In this document: positions 52,947 through 61,860 of the stretch, one piece after another
Numbering within the stretch: position 1 is the stretch's first letter
How the letters are laid out: each line of letters opens with the position of its first letter
Origin: Methylobacterium durans
GTDB taxonomy: Bacteria; Pseudomonadota; Alphaproteobacteria; Rhizobiales; Beijerinckiaceae
DNA: 64,000 nucleotides
Direction of reading: 5' to 3'
NCBI RefSeq assembly: GCF_003173715.1
Contig: NZ_CP029550.1
Span: 6,464,001 to 6,528,000 of the forward strand
Position numbers and translations under genes: made by a program
Notes under the pieces: model-generated
Seen by the model: only the letters and a program-made list of their open reading frames with translations
Databases searched by the model: none
What the model was told of the DNA's origin: nothing

Positions 52947-54829
52947 ATGGCGCGGGCGCCGCCGTCGTGCCGCCGCGCGATCCTGAGGGCGAGCCCCTCG
53001 ACCTGTCGCTCTCGACGCTGCGCACGGTCTCGCCCATTCACCTTGAGTACCTGCGCAACATGGGCGTGGCCGCCTCGCTGTCGGTTTCGATCCTGCGCAA
53101 TGGGCGTCTCTGGGGCCTGTTCGCCTGCCACCATACTGAGCCTCGCCACATCTCGCTGGAGCGGCGCAACGCCGCCGAGCTGTTCGGCCAGATGTTCTCC
53201 TGGATCTTGGAGAGCCGCGAGCGCGAGGTCGTGGCCGCACAGGAGGCGCGCTCGCGCGAGATTCACACGCGCCTGATGAGCGCCATGGCGACTGGGGGCA
53301 CCAGTCTGGAGGGGTTGGCCGATTTCGCCGGCGAACTCTCTGCCATCGTGGCCTGCGACGGTCTGGGCTTATGGGTGAACGGCGAGATCACCCTGCAGGG
53401 CGCGACGCCGACGCGCGAGGAGTTTGCTGGCCTCGTGCGCTTCCTGAATCGCACGGCGGCGAGCCAGGTCTACGCCACCGACGAGATCGGCCGCTTCCAC
53501 GAGCCGGGCCGCGACTTCACCGAGCGGGCTGCCGGAATGCTGGCTGTGCCCGTGTCGCGCACGCCGCGCGACTTCCTCGTGTTCTTCCGCAACGAGGTCG
53601 CGCGCACGGTGACCTGGGCCGGCAATCCAGAGAAGCCGGCAAGCCTCGGGCCGAACGGCGTGCGCCTGACCCCGCGCAAGAGCTTCGAGGCTTGGCGCGA
53701 GGTGGTGCGGGGGCGCTCGCTGCCTTGGTCCGACCTCGAGATCCGCACCGCCGAGGCGCTGCGCGTCACCCTGCTGGAGGTGATCCTGCGGCTCGCTGAC
53801 TCGGCCGAACGCGAGCGCAGGGAGGCGCAGGAGCGGCAGGAGCTCCTCATCGCCGAGTTGAACCACCGGGTCCGCAACATCCTCAACCTGATCCGCGGCG
53901 TCGTCACCCAGAGCCGCTCGCACGCGGACAGCGCCGAGGCTTTCGTCGAGGTCGTCGGCTCGCGGATCCAGGCGCTCGCCCGCGCACACGACCAGGTCAC
54001 CAGCGGCAACTGGGGCCCGGGCTCCTTACGCGACCTCATCTTGCTGGAGGCGGGCGCCTACCTCGGTGCTAAGGCCGACCGAGTTAAGCTGTCTGGCACC
54101 GACGTGCTCTTGGAGCCGCAAGCGTTCACGACGCTGGCGCTCGTCGTGCACGAGCTCATGACCAACTCGGCCAAGTACGGAGCCCTGTGCGACACAACCG
54201 GCCTGGTGGAGGTGCGTTGGGAGCGGGACGCGCTCGACCACCTCGTCCTGCACTGGTGCGAGAGCGGAGGCCCAGCGGTTCAAGCTCCCACGCGACGGGG
54301 CTTCGGCACCACGCTGATCGAGCGCTCGATCCCCTACGAGCTCAAGGGCGAGGCGGAGGTGCGCTACGAGCTCTCGGGCCTGCGGGCTCGGTTCACGGTG
54401 CCGCCAACCTTTGTCCGTGCCGCGCCGCCCCGCGAGCAAAGGCCGGTTGAGCAGAAGCCCGTCGCACCTGTGCGGCTCGACGGCACAGTCCTGGTCGTCG
54501 AGGACAACATGATCATCGCGCTGGAGGCCGAGGAGGCCCTCACCGCGCTGGGTGCGTGCGCGGTCGACATGGCTGCCTCCGTCCGAGAGGCCCTTCGGCT
54601 GATCGATGCCGCACCGCCCGACCGCGCGCTGCTCGACGTAAACCTCGGCAGTGAGACCAGCGTGGCCGTCGCCCGCAAGCTTGCAGAGCTCGGCATCCCG
54701 TACGCCTTCGCGACGGGCTACGGCGAGAGCTTCAAGATCCCGCCCGACCTTGGCACAGTGCCGGTGATCAAGAAGCCCTACGAGGCTGATGCCTTGAGGC
54801 GCGCCTTCGCTGCGCTCGCCTCCCTGTGA
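52943..54829 (+). pseudogene. Bacteriophytochrome, C-terminal part (GAF end, PHY, HWE kinase, receiver)
   Basis: The frame gives 628 residues starting at an internal Met (NGAGAAVVPPRDPEGEPLDL); the true reading frame enters from 52805. It contains the rest of GAF (LSVSILRNGRLWGLFACHHT), a PHY domain, an HWE kinase core (LIAELNHRVRNILNLIRGVV; W-x-E in LHWCESGGP) and a C-terminal receiver (VLVVEDNMIIALEAEEALTA, LLDVNLG, IKKPYEADA). This order matches Agrobacterium Agp2-type bathy-phytochromes. Without the N-terminal half it cannot bind chromophore. If the frameshift is an artefact, the whole is a red/far-red light kinase. Confidence 0.85.
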
Positions 54830-55072
54830 TCCCGTATCTGTCCGCCGCCACATAATGAGCAGACCTTTGTTCGCGCAGCTAGGAAGGTCCGGTGTTGGCG
54901 CAGCCCAGCTTCATGATCCGGGCTGAGGCGATGTCCGCTTCGGAGATGCCGCTGAACGTCACTGAATGGCCGAGATGTGCGCTAAGCGGAATGTCCGCTT
55001 CTCGCCAGCCTGACGCCGAGTATTTCAGCCTCAAGCTGGCGAGCGCATGGCGGGATACCGCCATCCTACCCA

Positions 55073-55546
55073 TCAGGACTTTGCACGGTTCCGTTTCGGA
55101 TTAGGTGTCGAGAGCGGGGGCGCATCCCCATGGCCTTCATCGACGGCTTCAGCGGCTGGCTGATCCCCAGCCTCGTCGGTAAGCCGATCGAACGCGCTCG
55201 CTTCCTCGATCTCTCCTGCCCGCATTGCATTAGAGACCGACCGCATGGCCTCGCAGAAGCGCTGCAGCTGAGTAGCTCGTTCGCGGATGGCCTGCTCAAA
55301 GACGTCGATCTCCTCGCAGTTGCCCTCCCCGACCATCTCGATCAGCGCGCGGATCTCGTCCACCTCCAGCCTCAGGCCGCGGCCGAAGCGCACGAACCGC
55401 ACGCGGGCGATGTCGGCTGCCTCGTAGACGTTTTGCCCATCACCCAATCGATGAGGCGCTGGCAGTACGGCTCGCCGCTCATAGTAGCGGATTGTAGAAG
55501 CATTCACCCCTGTCCGCTCGGATAGCTCCCAGATTGTGACACCCAT
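55073..55546 (-). CDS. MerR-family transcriptional regulator
   Basis: GGAGGG precedes ATG 55546 (157 residues). The MerR HTH reads TIWELSERTGVNASTIRYYE and the dimerisation helix follows (VRFVRFGRGLRLEVDEIRAL). Only one Cys (GNCEE) lies near the start of the coiled-coil part, so it may sense something other than a classical metal thiolate site. The C-terminus is Glu/Ala-rich. No target operon is adjacent on its strand. Confidence 0.88.
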   Translation of the reverse strand: MGVTIWELSERTGVNASTIRYYERRAVLPAPHRLGDGQNVYEAADIARVRFVRFGRGLRLEVDEIRALIEMVGEGNCEEIDVFEQAIRERATQLQRFCEAMRSVSNAMRAGEIEEASAFDRLTDEAGDQPAAEAVDEGHGDAPPLSTPNPKRNRAKS

Positions 55547-55863
55547 CTTCGTCCCTCCGCGTTCTGTGACGCGGCGGACCCTCCCCCATCCTATCAAGAG
55601 CTCAACGGGCTGCCTTCACGAGACTGCCTCGCGTACCTCTGGCGGTCACTGAGTTCTGGCACTGGCAGACATCGAGACCGCTTTGCCGACCGGGCCGAAT
55701 TGGACGGTTAAGCAAGCGTCGTCACGATCTGCACCTTTAGGGGTGTGACTAACCTATTGATTAGGCTAGGATATTTACTCAATGGGGGTCGTGCGTTCGC
55801 CCTCGGAAATGGGAGTAGTATCGTTGATTCACCCGTTTCTCACTGACGCGGGCATCTTGCGGG
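55547..55863. other. Gap between MerR and a small secreted-protein gene
   Basis: No gene or repeat is seen. The segment near 55735-55790 is AT-richer than its surroundings. Confidence 0.35.
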
Positions 55864-56142
55864 TCACCGCTTCGCTTTGCTGCCGGCCTTTTCCTGCAAG
55901 CTCGTGAAGCTCTTGCCTCCTGGCCGGCTGACCACAGCTGTGACCGTCTTGCAGGCGAGCGAGACCGTCTTCACTGACCAGCCCTCTGCTTGATGGAAGG
56001 ACTTCTTTCGCACGCGCTCGCAGACAGGTGCTGGCGCGGCAGCAGTCACCGTTCTGTCAGCCTTTGGGGGAGCCTGTGCAGGACGTGCGGAGACCGCTCC
56101 TGGCACAGCAAGGAGCGCGAGAAGTAGGGTAAGGCGGAGCAT
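55864..56142 (-). CDS. Small secreted basic protein
   Basis: 92 residues with a signal peptide (RLTLLLALLAVPGAVSA). The mature part has two Cys (VCERVRKKSFHQAEGWSVKT, SLACKTV), which may form one disulfide, and a Lys-rich end. No recognised family. Confidence 0.6.
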   Translation of the reverse strand: MLRLTLLLALLAVPGAVSARPAQAPPKADRTVTAAAPAPVCERVRKKSFHQAEGWSVKTVSLACKTVTAVVSRPGGKSFTSLQEKAGSKAKR

Positions 56143-56230
56143 GCCAGAGACCTCAGAATAGGCCCACTAAAACAACGCTCCGGCCTTGACCATTGTTCAG
56201 GCTGGAAGGCCGCATTTGGCACTCTGTCTC

Positions 56231-57151
56231 AGAGCCTGTTTGAGGTCTTGTTTTCAGGCGGGATTGTTGAGGGCGTTGGCGGCCATGAGGCTGGCGACGC
56301 AGGCGAGGCGTCCCGTTGCAACGTCGAGGCGACCAGCGCGCTCACGGAGCAGGCCACCCCAGTGGCTGAGCCAGCCGAAGGTTCTCTCTACGACCCAGCG
56401 CCGCTCCAGCACGACGAAGCCCTTCTGGTCCGGCTGCTTCTCGACCACGCGGTGGCGCATGCCGTGGAGGTTGCACCATTCTTGGCAGCGCTCGGCCGTG
56501 AAGGCACCGTCGAGGAGAGCCAGACGCAGGCTGGGCCACGTCTGCTTGCCCGCATCCAGCGCCGGCAGCGTGTCGCGATCCTGCACGTTGGCGGGCACGA
56601 CAGCCAGCGCCAGGACGTGCCCTTGGGCATCCACCAGAGCCACGCGTTTGCGCCCGACCAGCTTCTTGGCACCATCGTAGCCGCGCGGCCCGCGGACCCC
56701 GATGCACTTGACGCTTTGCGTGTCGATGACCGCCAGCCGTGGATCGGGCCGACGTCCGCAACGCCGCCGCTGACGGCGCGCCAGAGCCCGCATCAGGCTC
56801 TCGAACAGGCCCTTCTCGATCCAGCGCCGGAACCAGCCATAGACCGTGCGCCAGGGCGGAAAGCCGGCCGGCAATGCCCGCCAACCTCCGCCCGTCCGCA
56901 GGTGCCAAGCGATCCCGGCCAGCACTTGACGCGCCGCTGTCGCTTCTGGACGGCCCGGCGGATCGGCTCGTTTCAGAAAACAGGCCACCTCGTCCAAGCC
57001 AGCCTGCAACACCATGTCCTTCAGGCGCGACTCATGACGCGTCCGATGTCGGTCCGTCCACATCTGCTCTCCACTCCGCCCCGCCAGGCGGAATTCATGT
57101 TGGCTCATGAGACAGATGGGGACGGCCGGCGGAGGTGCTCAAACAGGCTCT
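56231..57151 (-). mobile_element. IS5-family insertion sequence
   Basis: Inverted ends AGAGCCTGTTTGAG (56231-56244) and CTCAAACAGGCTCT (57138-57151) bracket an intact transposase. Flanking trinucleotides are TCA and TTA if the element starts at GAGCC, so a clean target duplication is not seen. Confidence 0.82.
56254..57108 (-). CDS. IS5-family transposase
   Basis: 284 residues. The N-terminal DUF4096-like region (WHLRTGGGWRALPAGFPPWR, TVYGWFRRWIEKGLFE) is followed by the DDE core: Asp in LAVIDTQSVKCIG, Asp in ALLDGAFTAERCQEW, and Glu in RRWVVERTFGWLSHW. Intact and probably functional. The C-terminus ends in ANALNNPA close to the left inverted repeat. Confidence 0.93.
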   Translation of the reverse strand: MSQHEFRLAGRSGEQMWTDRHRTRHESRLKDMVLQAGLDEVACFLKRADPPGRPEATAARQVLAGIAWHLRTGGGWRALPAGFPPWRTVYGWFRRWIEKGLFESLMRALARRQRRRCGRRPDPRLAVIDTQSVKCIGVRGPRGYDGAKKLVGRKRVALVDAQGHVLALAVVPANVQDRDTLPALDAGKQTWPSLRLALLDGAFTAERCQEWCNLHGMRHRVVEKQPDQKGFVVLERRWVVERTFGWLSHWGGLLRERAGRLDVATGRLACVASLMAANALNNPA

Positions 57152-57214
57152 TAGAGGCCGGACGAGCCCGCGTTCCGGGGTTTTCGGTTGCAGCGGACCC
57201 TCTATGGGGCTGGA

Positions 57215-57246
57215 CCGTTCCACACGGGCAAGCCCTATTGGAACGG
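57215..57246. repeat. Nested palindromic (REP-like) repeat, copy 1
   Basis: CCGTTCCA and TGGAACGG form an outer 8-bp stem around CAC/TAT and an inner GGGC/GCCC stem. A near-identical copy in opposite orientation lies at 61754-61783. It covers the stop codon of the minus-strand gene at 57235-57483, so it may also act as a transcript end. Confidence 0.65.
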
Positions 57247-57483
57247 TGGCCTGAGTGCTCTGAGCATTGCCCGTAGGTCCGTATCCGGCCGCTCCGCTTC
57301 CCAGCGCACCAGCACGGCGCCACAGGCCACCATCATGGCGCGCAGGTCCTCAACACACTGCTCGGCCTCGGCAAGCGTCAGGAACCCGCAGCGCCAGTGC
57401 ACCGAACCGGCCGCAGAAGCAGCCACGACCGCGAACCGCCCGTCTGGATGGTCGACGATGCTGTAGGTCACTGAGCGCGCCAT
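57235..57483 (-). CDS. Small hypothetical protein
   Basis: The likely start is ATG 57483 (82 residues). The chain reads SVTYSIVDHPDGRFAVVAAS, GSVHWRCGFLTLAEAEQCVE, then ALVRWEAERP-like sequence. This beta-hairpin plus helix pattern resembles small conserved proteins I recall from Methylobacterium. No motif suggests an activity. The 3' end lies within the palindromic repeat. Confidence 0.6.
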   Translation of the reverse strand: MARSVTYSIVDHPDGRFAVVAASAAGSVHWRCGFLTLAEAEQCVEDLRAMMVACGAVLVRWEAERPDTDLRAMLRALRPPFQ

Positions 57484-57535
57484 TAACCCCAATCGCACTG
57501 GCTTGCAGAGGACGGCAGGAACGCGAGCGCCACGC

Positions 57536-57560
57536 GGAACGATCCTCCAACGGCCTAGTT
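57536..57560 (+). promoter_or_regulatory. Candidate EcfG promoter upstream of the sigma factor gene
   Basis: GGAAC at 57536-57540, 16 bases, AGTT at 57557-57560: one mismatch to the EcfG consensus. It lies about 46 bases before the first possible start, suggesting autoregulation. Confidence 0.5.
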
Positions 57561-57605
57561 AGGTGTTCACTGTACAGTCAGAGTGCTCGGCGTACGCCTC
57601 CGCGC

Positions 57606-58340
57606 ATGACTCTGAGAAAAAACAGCAGGTTGAAGGACATGCTGATACCAAGCGGGCTCGGTGCGCATCAGCCAGATGTGCGGGACGCAACAGCTTCGGC
57701 TCCCCTGTCTGTGGCCGTCCTCGATCGCCTCGGCTTCGAGCTGCAGGCGGCCTACGGCGCGCTGATGCAGGCTCAACCGCCGCAGCGGTTGCTCGACCTG
57801 ATCGCGCAGCTCGACAGCGCGCTCGCCGTGCAGGGTGGGAACGCAGAAGCTTTCCGCGACGGCCTGATCGCGATGCTTCCTGACCTGCGAGCGTTCGCGA
57901 TGTCGCTCGTCCCGGACGCGGCACGCGCCGACGACCTCGTGCAGGAGACGCTGGTTAGAGCGTGGGCAGCTCAGGATCGCTTCCTGCCGGGCTCGAACCT
58001 CAAGGCGTGGGCTTTCACGATCCTGCGCAACCAGTTCTACACCGAGTGCCGCAAGACCAAGCGCGAGGTCGAGGACGCGGATGGCGTTATGGCCGGCACC
58101 CTGATCGCACCCGCCGCTCAGGAGCACGGCACGGACCTGCGCACCATCTGGACGCACATCGCCAAACTGTCGCCGTCCCAGCGCGAGGCCTTGTTGCTCG
58201 TGGGCGCGCAGGGCCTGACCTACGAAGCTGCCGCCGAGGTGATCGGCTGTCAGACAGGAACGGTGAAGAGCCGTGTCAGCCGGGCGCGTTCGCTTTTAAC
58301 GAGCTTGCTCGCGATGCCCTCAACACGGGTGTCCGCCTAG
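57606..58340 (+). CDS. NepR-EcfG fusion: ECF15-type sigma factor with N-terminal anti-sigma domain
   Basis: 244 residues from ATG 57606 (ATG 57639, with a better-placed AGG/GAAGG, is an alternative). Residues 39-70 (LDRLGFELQAAYGALMQAQP, PQRLLDLIAQLD) match the NepR helix pair that binds EcfG. They are followed by sigma region 2 (about 82-155: FRDGLIAMLPDLRAFAMSLV, DDLVQETLVRAWAAQDRF, NLKAWAFTILRNQFY) and region 4 (about 174-232: LSPSQREALLLVGAQGLTYE, GCQTGTVKSRVSRAR). This is EcfG, the general stress sigma factor, with its inhibitor attached in cis. It could be self-inhibited until PhyR acts. An EcfG-like promoter lies upstream. Confidence 0.85.
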   Translation: MTLRKNSRLKDMLIPSGLGAHQPDVRDATASAPLSVAVLDRLGFELQAAYGALMQAQPPQRLLDLIAQLDSALAVQGGNAEAFRDGLIAMLPDLRAFAMSLVPDAARADDLVQETLVRAWAAQDRFLPGSNLKAWAFTILRNQFYTECRKTKREVEDADGVMAGTLIAPAAQEHGTDLRTIWTHIAKLSPSQREALLLVGAQGLTYEAAAEVIGCQTGTVKSRVSRARSLLTSLLAMPSTRVSA

Positions 58341-58424
58341 GCGCTGAGACGTGATCGGTGACGAGGCCGTCCGCTTCGCGCCAACCGCGGTGCAGCCGGA
58401 ACCTGCTCATCGGTAGCTTCCTCG

Positions 58425-58640
58425 CTACAGTTGCGTTTCTACCTGCTCAAGCACGGTCCACTCTCGGCGCAGAGCGTTCAGCTGGCCCATCTGCTCGTAG
58501 AGGCATTGCCGGGCCGCGGCGGCGTCGCTGCCGATCCGCACCAGAGCCAACACCGTACTCGCCTGCACTGTCGTAAGCAGTTCCAGCTCTGCAATGAGGT
58601 GGCTCATCTCTTGGCGTGTCGCATCCCAGGTTGTCATCAT
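58425..58640 (-). CDS. Small helical hypothetical protein
   Basis: The minus-strand frame is open to 58808; the helical part starts at the Met-Met pair at 58640, giving 71 residues. The protein (MTTWDATRQEMSHLIAELEL ... QMGQLNALRREWTVLEQVET) looks all-alpha and amphipathic, without signal peptide. A start at 58703 is possible. It lies downstream of the LOV kinase region on the same strand. Function unknown. Confidence 0.5.
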   Translation of the reverse strand: MMTTWDATRQEMSHLIAELELLTTVQASTVLALVRIGSDAAAARQCLYEQMGQLNALRREWTVLEQVETQL

Positions 58641-58797
58641 CCGGCTCGCCCAGATCCCGGCACATACTGACCCCGAAAAGGTACGCAGCGCTAGCGGGAC
58701 CATAGGAGAGGCTCCATAACGTCCAATCGGCGACGCCCTCGCCGTCTGGATGTTATGAAACCAACTGGCGCCACCGTGGGCCCTCAGCCCAAGTGCG

Positions 58798-61662
58798 TTA
58801 CGCCACAATTATCGAGCGGATGCGGGCGGCCATGGTCTCGATGGCAAAGGGCTTGGTCAGTACCATCATGCCGGGTTCCAGATGCCCGTTGCCGACCGCC
58901 GCGTTCTCAGCGTAGCCGGTGATGAACAGGACCTTGAGATCTGGCCGCACGATCCGGCCAGCGTCCGCCATCTGGCGACCGTTCATGCCGCCCGGAAGCC
59001 CAACATCCGTGACCAGCAGGTCGATGCGCACGTCCGATTGCAGTACCTTGAGCCCGGCCGCGCTGTCCCCCGCCTCAATCGCGGTGTAGCCGAGCTCCGC
59101 CAAGATGTCGGTGATCAGCATGCGCACGGTGGGCTCGTCGTCGACGATCAGCACCGTCTCACCCTGTTCGGAGCGCGGCAGCGCGACCACGTCGAGCGGC
59201 TCGGATTCCTCAGGCGCCTCGCCGTAGTGCCGGGGCAGGTAGAGGCACACGGTCGTGCCCTTGCCGACCTCGGAATAGATCCGGACCTGCCCGCCCGATT
59301 GCTGGACGAAGCCGTAGATCATCGACAGGCCGAGGCCTGTGCCCTGGCCGAGCGGCTTCGTCGTGAAGAAAGGCTCGAACACCCGCTCGATCACCTCCGG
59401 CGGCATGCCGGTGCCAGTGTCGGTGACGCAGAGCGAGAGGTACTGCCCCTGGGGCATGTCGTGCTGGCGGGCTGCCCGATCGTCGAGCCACTTGTTGGCG
59501 GTCTCGATGGTGATGCGCCCGCCGTCCGGCATCGCGTCGCGGGCGTTGATGCAGAGGTTGAGAAGCGCGTTCTCAAGCTGCGGCGGGTCGACCAGCGCCG
59601 GCCAGACGCTGGAGGCGCCGACGACCTCGACTGTGATAGCCGGGCCGACGGTGCGCTGGATCAGCTCCTGCATGTCGGCGACGAGCCGGTTCACGTTGGT
59701 GGGCTTGGGGTCGAGGGTCTGGCGCCGCGAGAAGGCGAGTAGCCGGTGGGTCAGGGCCGCGGCGCGCTTCGTGGCCCCCTGCGCCGCCGCCATGTAGCGC
59801 TCGACGTCGTTGAAGCGTCCCTGTTGCAGCCTCGTCTGCATCAGTTCCAGCGAGCCGGAGATGCCGGCGAGCAGGTTGTTGAAGTCGTGGGCGAGGCCGC
59901 CCGTGAGTTGGCCCACTGCCTCCATCTTCTGGGATTGGCGCAGCGTCTCCTGCGCAGACGCCAGCTCTGCTTCACGCGCCTTCACGGTGCTCAGATCACG
60001 TCCGACGGCGATGAAGTTGGTCCCGTCCGCCTCCGGCGCGACGGTCCACTCGATGGGCTTCCAGGACCCATCCTTGGTGGCGATCCGGTTCTCGAAGCGA
60101 GTGGGCCGCGTTGTGTCGCCCATGCGGGCCAGGGCAGCAAGCGTCGGCTCCATGTCATCGGGGTGCATGAAGGTCGCGTAGGGTCGCGACAGAAGTTCTG
60201 CCTCCGACCAGCCGAGCACACGCGTCCAGGCGGGGCTGACTGCCGACATCATCCCCTCATAGTTGGCGCGCGCCAGCATGTCCTCGGACGAGTCCCAGAG
60301 GCGATCACGCTCGGCCGTGCGCTCGGAGACCTGCTGCTCCAAGGTCGTGTTCAGAACCTGGAGCGTTTCCTCCATGTGCTTGCGCTGCGAGATGTCGGTG
60401 AAGAAGATCGCGACCCGGTGCGCGGCCGGATCACCCACGCGCATGGCACGTACGTCGAACCAGCGATCGAAGACCTCCGCCTTGTTCTCGAAATGCGCAG
60501 CCTCACCGGTGAGCGCGACGCGACCGTAGGCGTCGAACCAAGACCGCTCCAAGTTCGGGGCAAAATCACTGGCCCATTGACCGACGAGGCTGGCCCCTGT
60601 TTGCCGCTCGAACGCGGGATTAGCTTCGACGATTTGGTAGTCGATCGCTCGCTCTGTGGCATCGAACTTCATCTCGATGAGACAGAACCCTACGTCGACG
60701 TTCTCGACGAGCGTGCGGTAACGTTCCTCGCTCTCCGCCAAGGCTGCCCGCGCGCGGACCTGCTCCGAGATATCAATGGCCGTGCCGAGGGCCCGCACAC
60801 AGCGGCCGGTCTCGTCGAACAAGCCCTTTCCCTTGGCCGCGACCCAGCGTAGGACGCCATCCTCCTTGCCGATCGTGCGGTACTCCACGTCGTAGGTGGC
60901 GCGCTGCATCGGATCGAGGGCGGAGGTGAAGGCTGCGGCGGTCGCATCCCGGTCATCAGGGTGTAGGCAAGCGTAGAAGTCGGCCATGGTCACGGAGGCG
61001 TCGGGCGAGATGCCGAACATGGCCTTGGTGCGGTCCGACCAAGTCAGCACGTCGGTGAACAGGTCGAGGTCCCAGGTGCCGATCTCGGCCGCCTCGACGG
61101 CAAGTTGATGCGACTCCTCGCTGAAGGCCAGTCGGTCCTGGTTGATGAGGCGCTCGGCCGTAAGGGTCGCGTTCTCGCGTTCGAGAGCGGCCACGCGATC
61201 CCGCTCGAGCGTGACGTCGAGCTGGCTAGCGAAGAAGTAGGCGAGCTGACCGTTGGCGTCGTGGACCGGCGCCATCAGCAGGCGGTTCCAGAACGGCGTG
61301 CCATCCTTGCGGTAGTTGCGGAGATCGATCTCGATACCATGAGGTGCTGCAATGGCATCCCGCAGCCGCATCACATCGGCCCGGTCGGTCTCGGTCCCCT
61401 GCAGGAAGCGGCAGTTGCGCCCGACGATCTCGTCGCGGTCGTAGCCGGTCAATCGGCAGAAGGAGTCGTTGACGAAGACGATCGGGTTGTCGTTCAGGCG
61501 CGGGTTTGTGATGACCATCGGCATGCGCGTGGCGTGCACGGCAGCAACGAAGGGGTCGATCCCCCCGTCCGTGCCCGCGATCTCGGCGCTGATCCGCGCC
61601 TCGTCCCGTTCGACCTGCCCTGGGGTCGCCCGCGGGCTGGGCGGCTTAGAAGTCTCGTCCAT
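58798..61662 (-). CDS. LOV/multi-PAS hybrid histidine kinase
   Basis: 954 residues, no membrane helix. The first PAS (about 36-150) is a LOV domain: Cys84 in GRNCRFLQG is the flavin-adduct cysteine, with NDSFCRLTGY and LRNYRKDGTPFWN typical of blue-light receptors. Three more PAS domains follow (about 185-300, 310-430, 455-570). Then come HisKA with His592 (GLAHDFNNLL), an ATPase domain (DTGTGMP, GQGTGLGLSM) and a receiver (VLIVDDEPTVRMLITDILAE, LVTDVGLPGG, LTKPFA). It should respond to blue light via FMN and phosphorylate its own receiver. No dedicated partner gene is adjacent. Confidence 0.94.
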   Translation of the reverse strand: MDETSKPPSPRATPGQVERDEARISAEIAGTDGGIDPFVAAVHATRMPMVITNPRLNDNPIVFVNDSFCRLTGYDRDEIVGRNCRFLQGTETDRADVMRLRDAIAAPHGIEIDLRNYRKDGTPFWNRLLMAPVHDANGQLAYFFASQLDVTLERDRVAALERENATLTAERLINQDRLAFSEESHQLAVEAAEIGTWDLDLFTDVLTWSDRTKAMFGISPDASVTMADFYACLHPDDRDATAAAFTSALDPMQRATYDVEYRTIGKEDGVLRWVAAKGKGLFDETGRCVRALGTAIDISEQVRARAALAESEERYRTLVENVDVGFCLIEMKFDATERAIDYQIVEANPAFERQTGASLVGQWASDFAPNLERSWFDAYGRVALTGEAAHFENKAEVFDRWFDVRAMRVGDPAAHRVAIFFTDISQRKHMEETLQVLNTTLEQQVSERTAERDRLWDSSEDMLARANYEGMMSAVSPAWTRVLGWSEAELLSRPYATFMHPDDMEPTLAALARMGDTTRPTRFENRIATKDGSWKPIEWTVAPEADGTNFIAVGRDLSTVKAREAELASAQETLRQSQKMEAVGQLTGGLAHDFNNLLAGISGSLELMQTRLQQGRFNDVERYMAAAQGATKRAAALTHRLLAFSRRQTLDPKPTNVNRLVADMQELIQRTVGPAITVEVVGASSVWPALVDPPQLENALLNLCINARDAMPDGGRITIETANKWLDDRAARQHDMPQGQYLSLCVTDTGTGMPPEVIERVFEPFFTTKPLGQGTGLGLSMIYGFVQQSGGQVRIYSEVGKGTTVCLYLPRHYGEAPEESEPLDVVALPRSEQGETVLIVDDEPTVRMLITDILAELGYTAIEAGDSAAGLKVLQSDVRIDLLVTDVGLPGGMNGRQMADAGRIVRPDLKVLFITGYAENAAVGNGHLEPGMMVLTKPFAIETMAARIRSIIVA

Positions 61663-61753
61663 GAGGGCGAGGCCTTATCAGACAACTAGCTCTTGTTCAT
61701 CGCGACATGGCGTCAAGTATCGTCCTCCCTCGGCTTCAAATGCGGAGGGCCAT

Positions 61754-61783
61754 CGTTCCATTAGGGCTTGCCCGTGTGGAACG
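61754..61783. repeat. Nested palindromic (REP-like) repeat, copy 2
   Basis: CGTTCCA-TTA-GGGC-TT-GCCC-GTG-TGGAACG is the same hairpin as 57215-57246 in inverse orientation. It lies upstream of the LOV kinase. About 65 bases beyond it, GCCTCTAAGAGCC matches the complement of sequence at the IS5 right junction next to copy 1. Confidence 0.65.
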
Positions 61784-61860
61784 CTGCTAGGCCGCCGAGG
61801 CCCCGTTCCAAGTAGGTGGTCCTGAGATTTGGAAGACTAACTTGGCCAGCCTCTAAGAGC

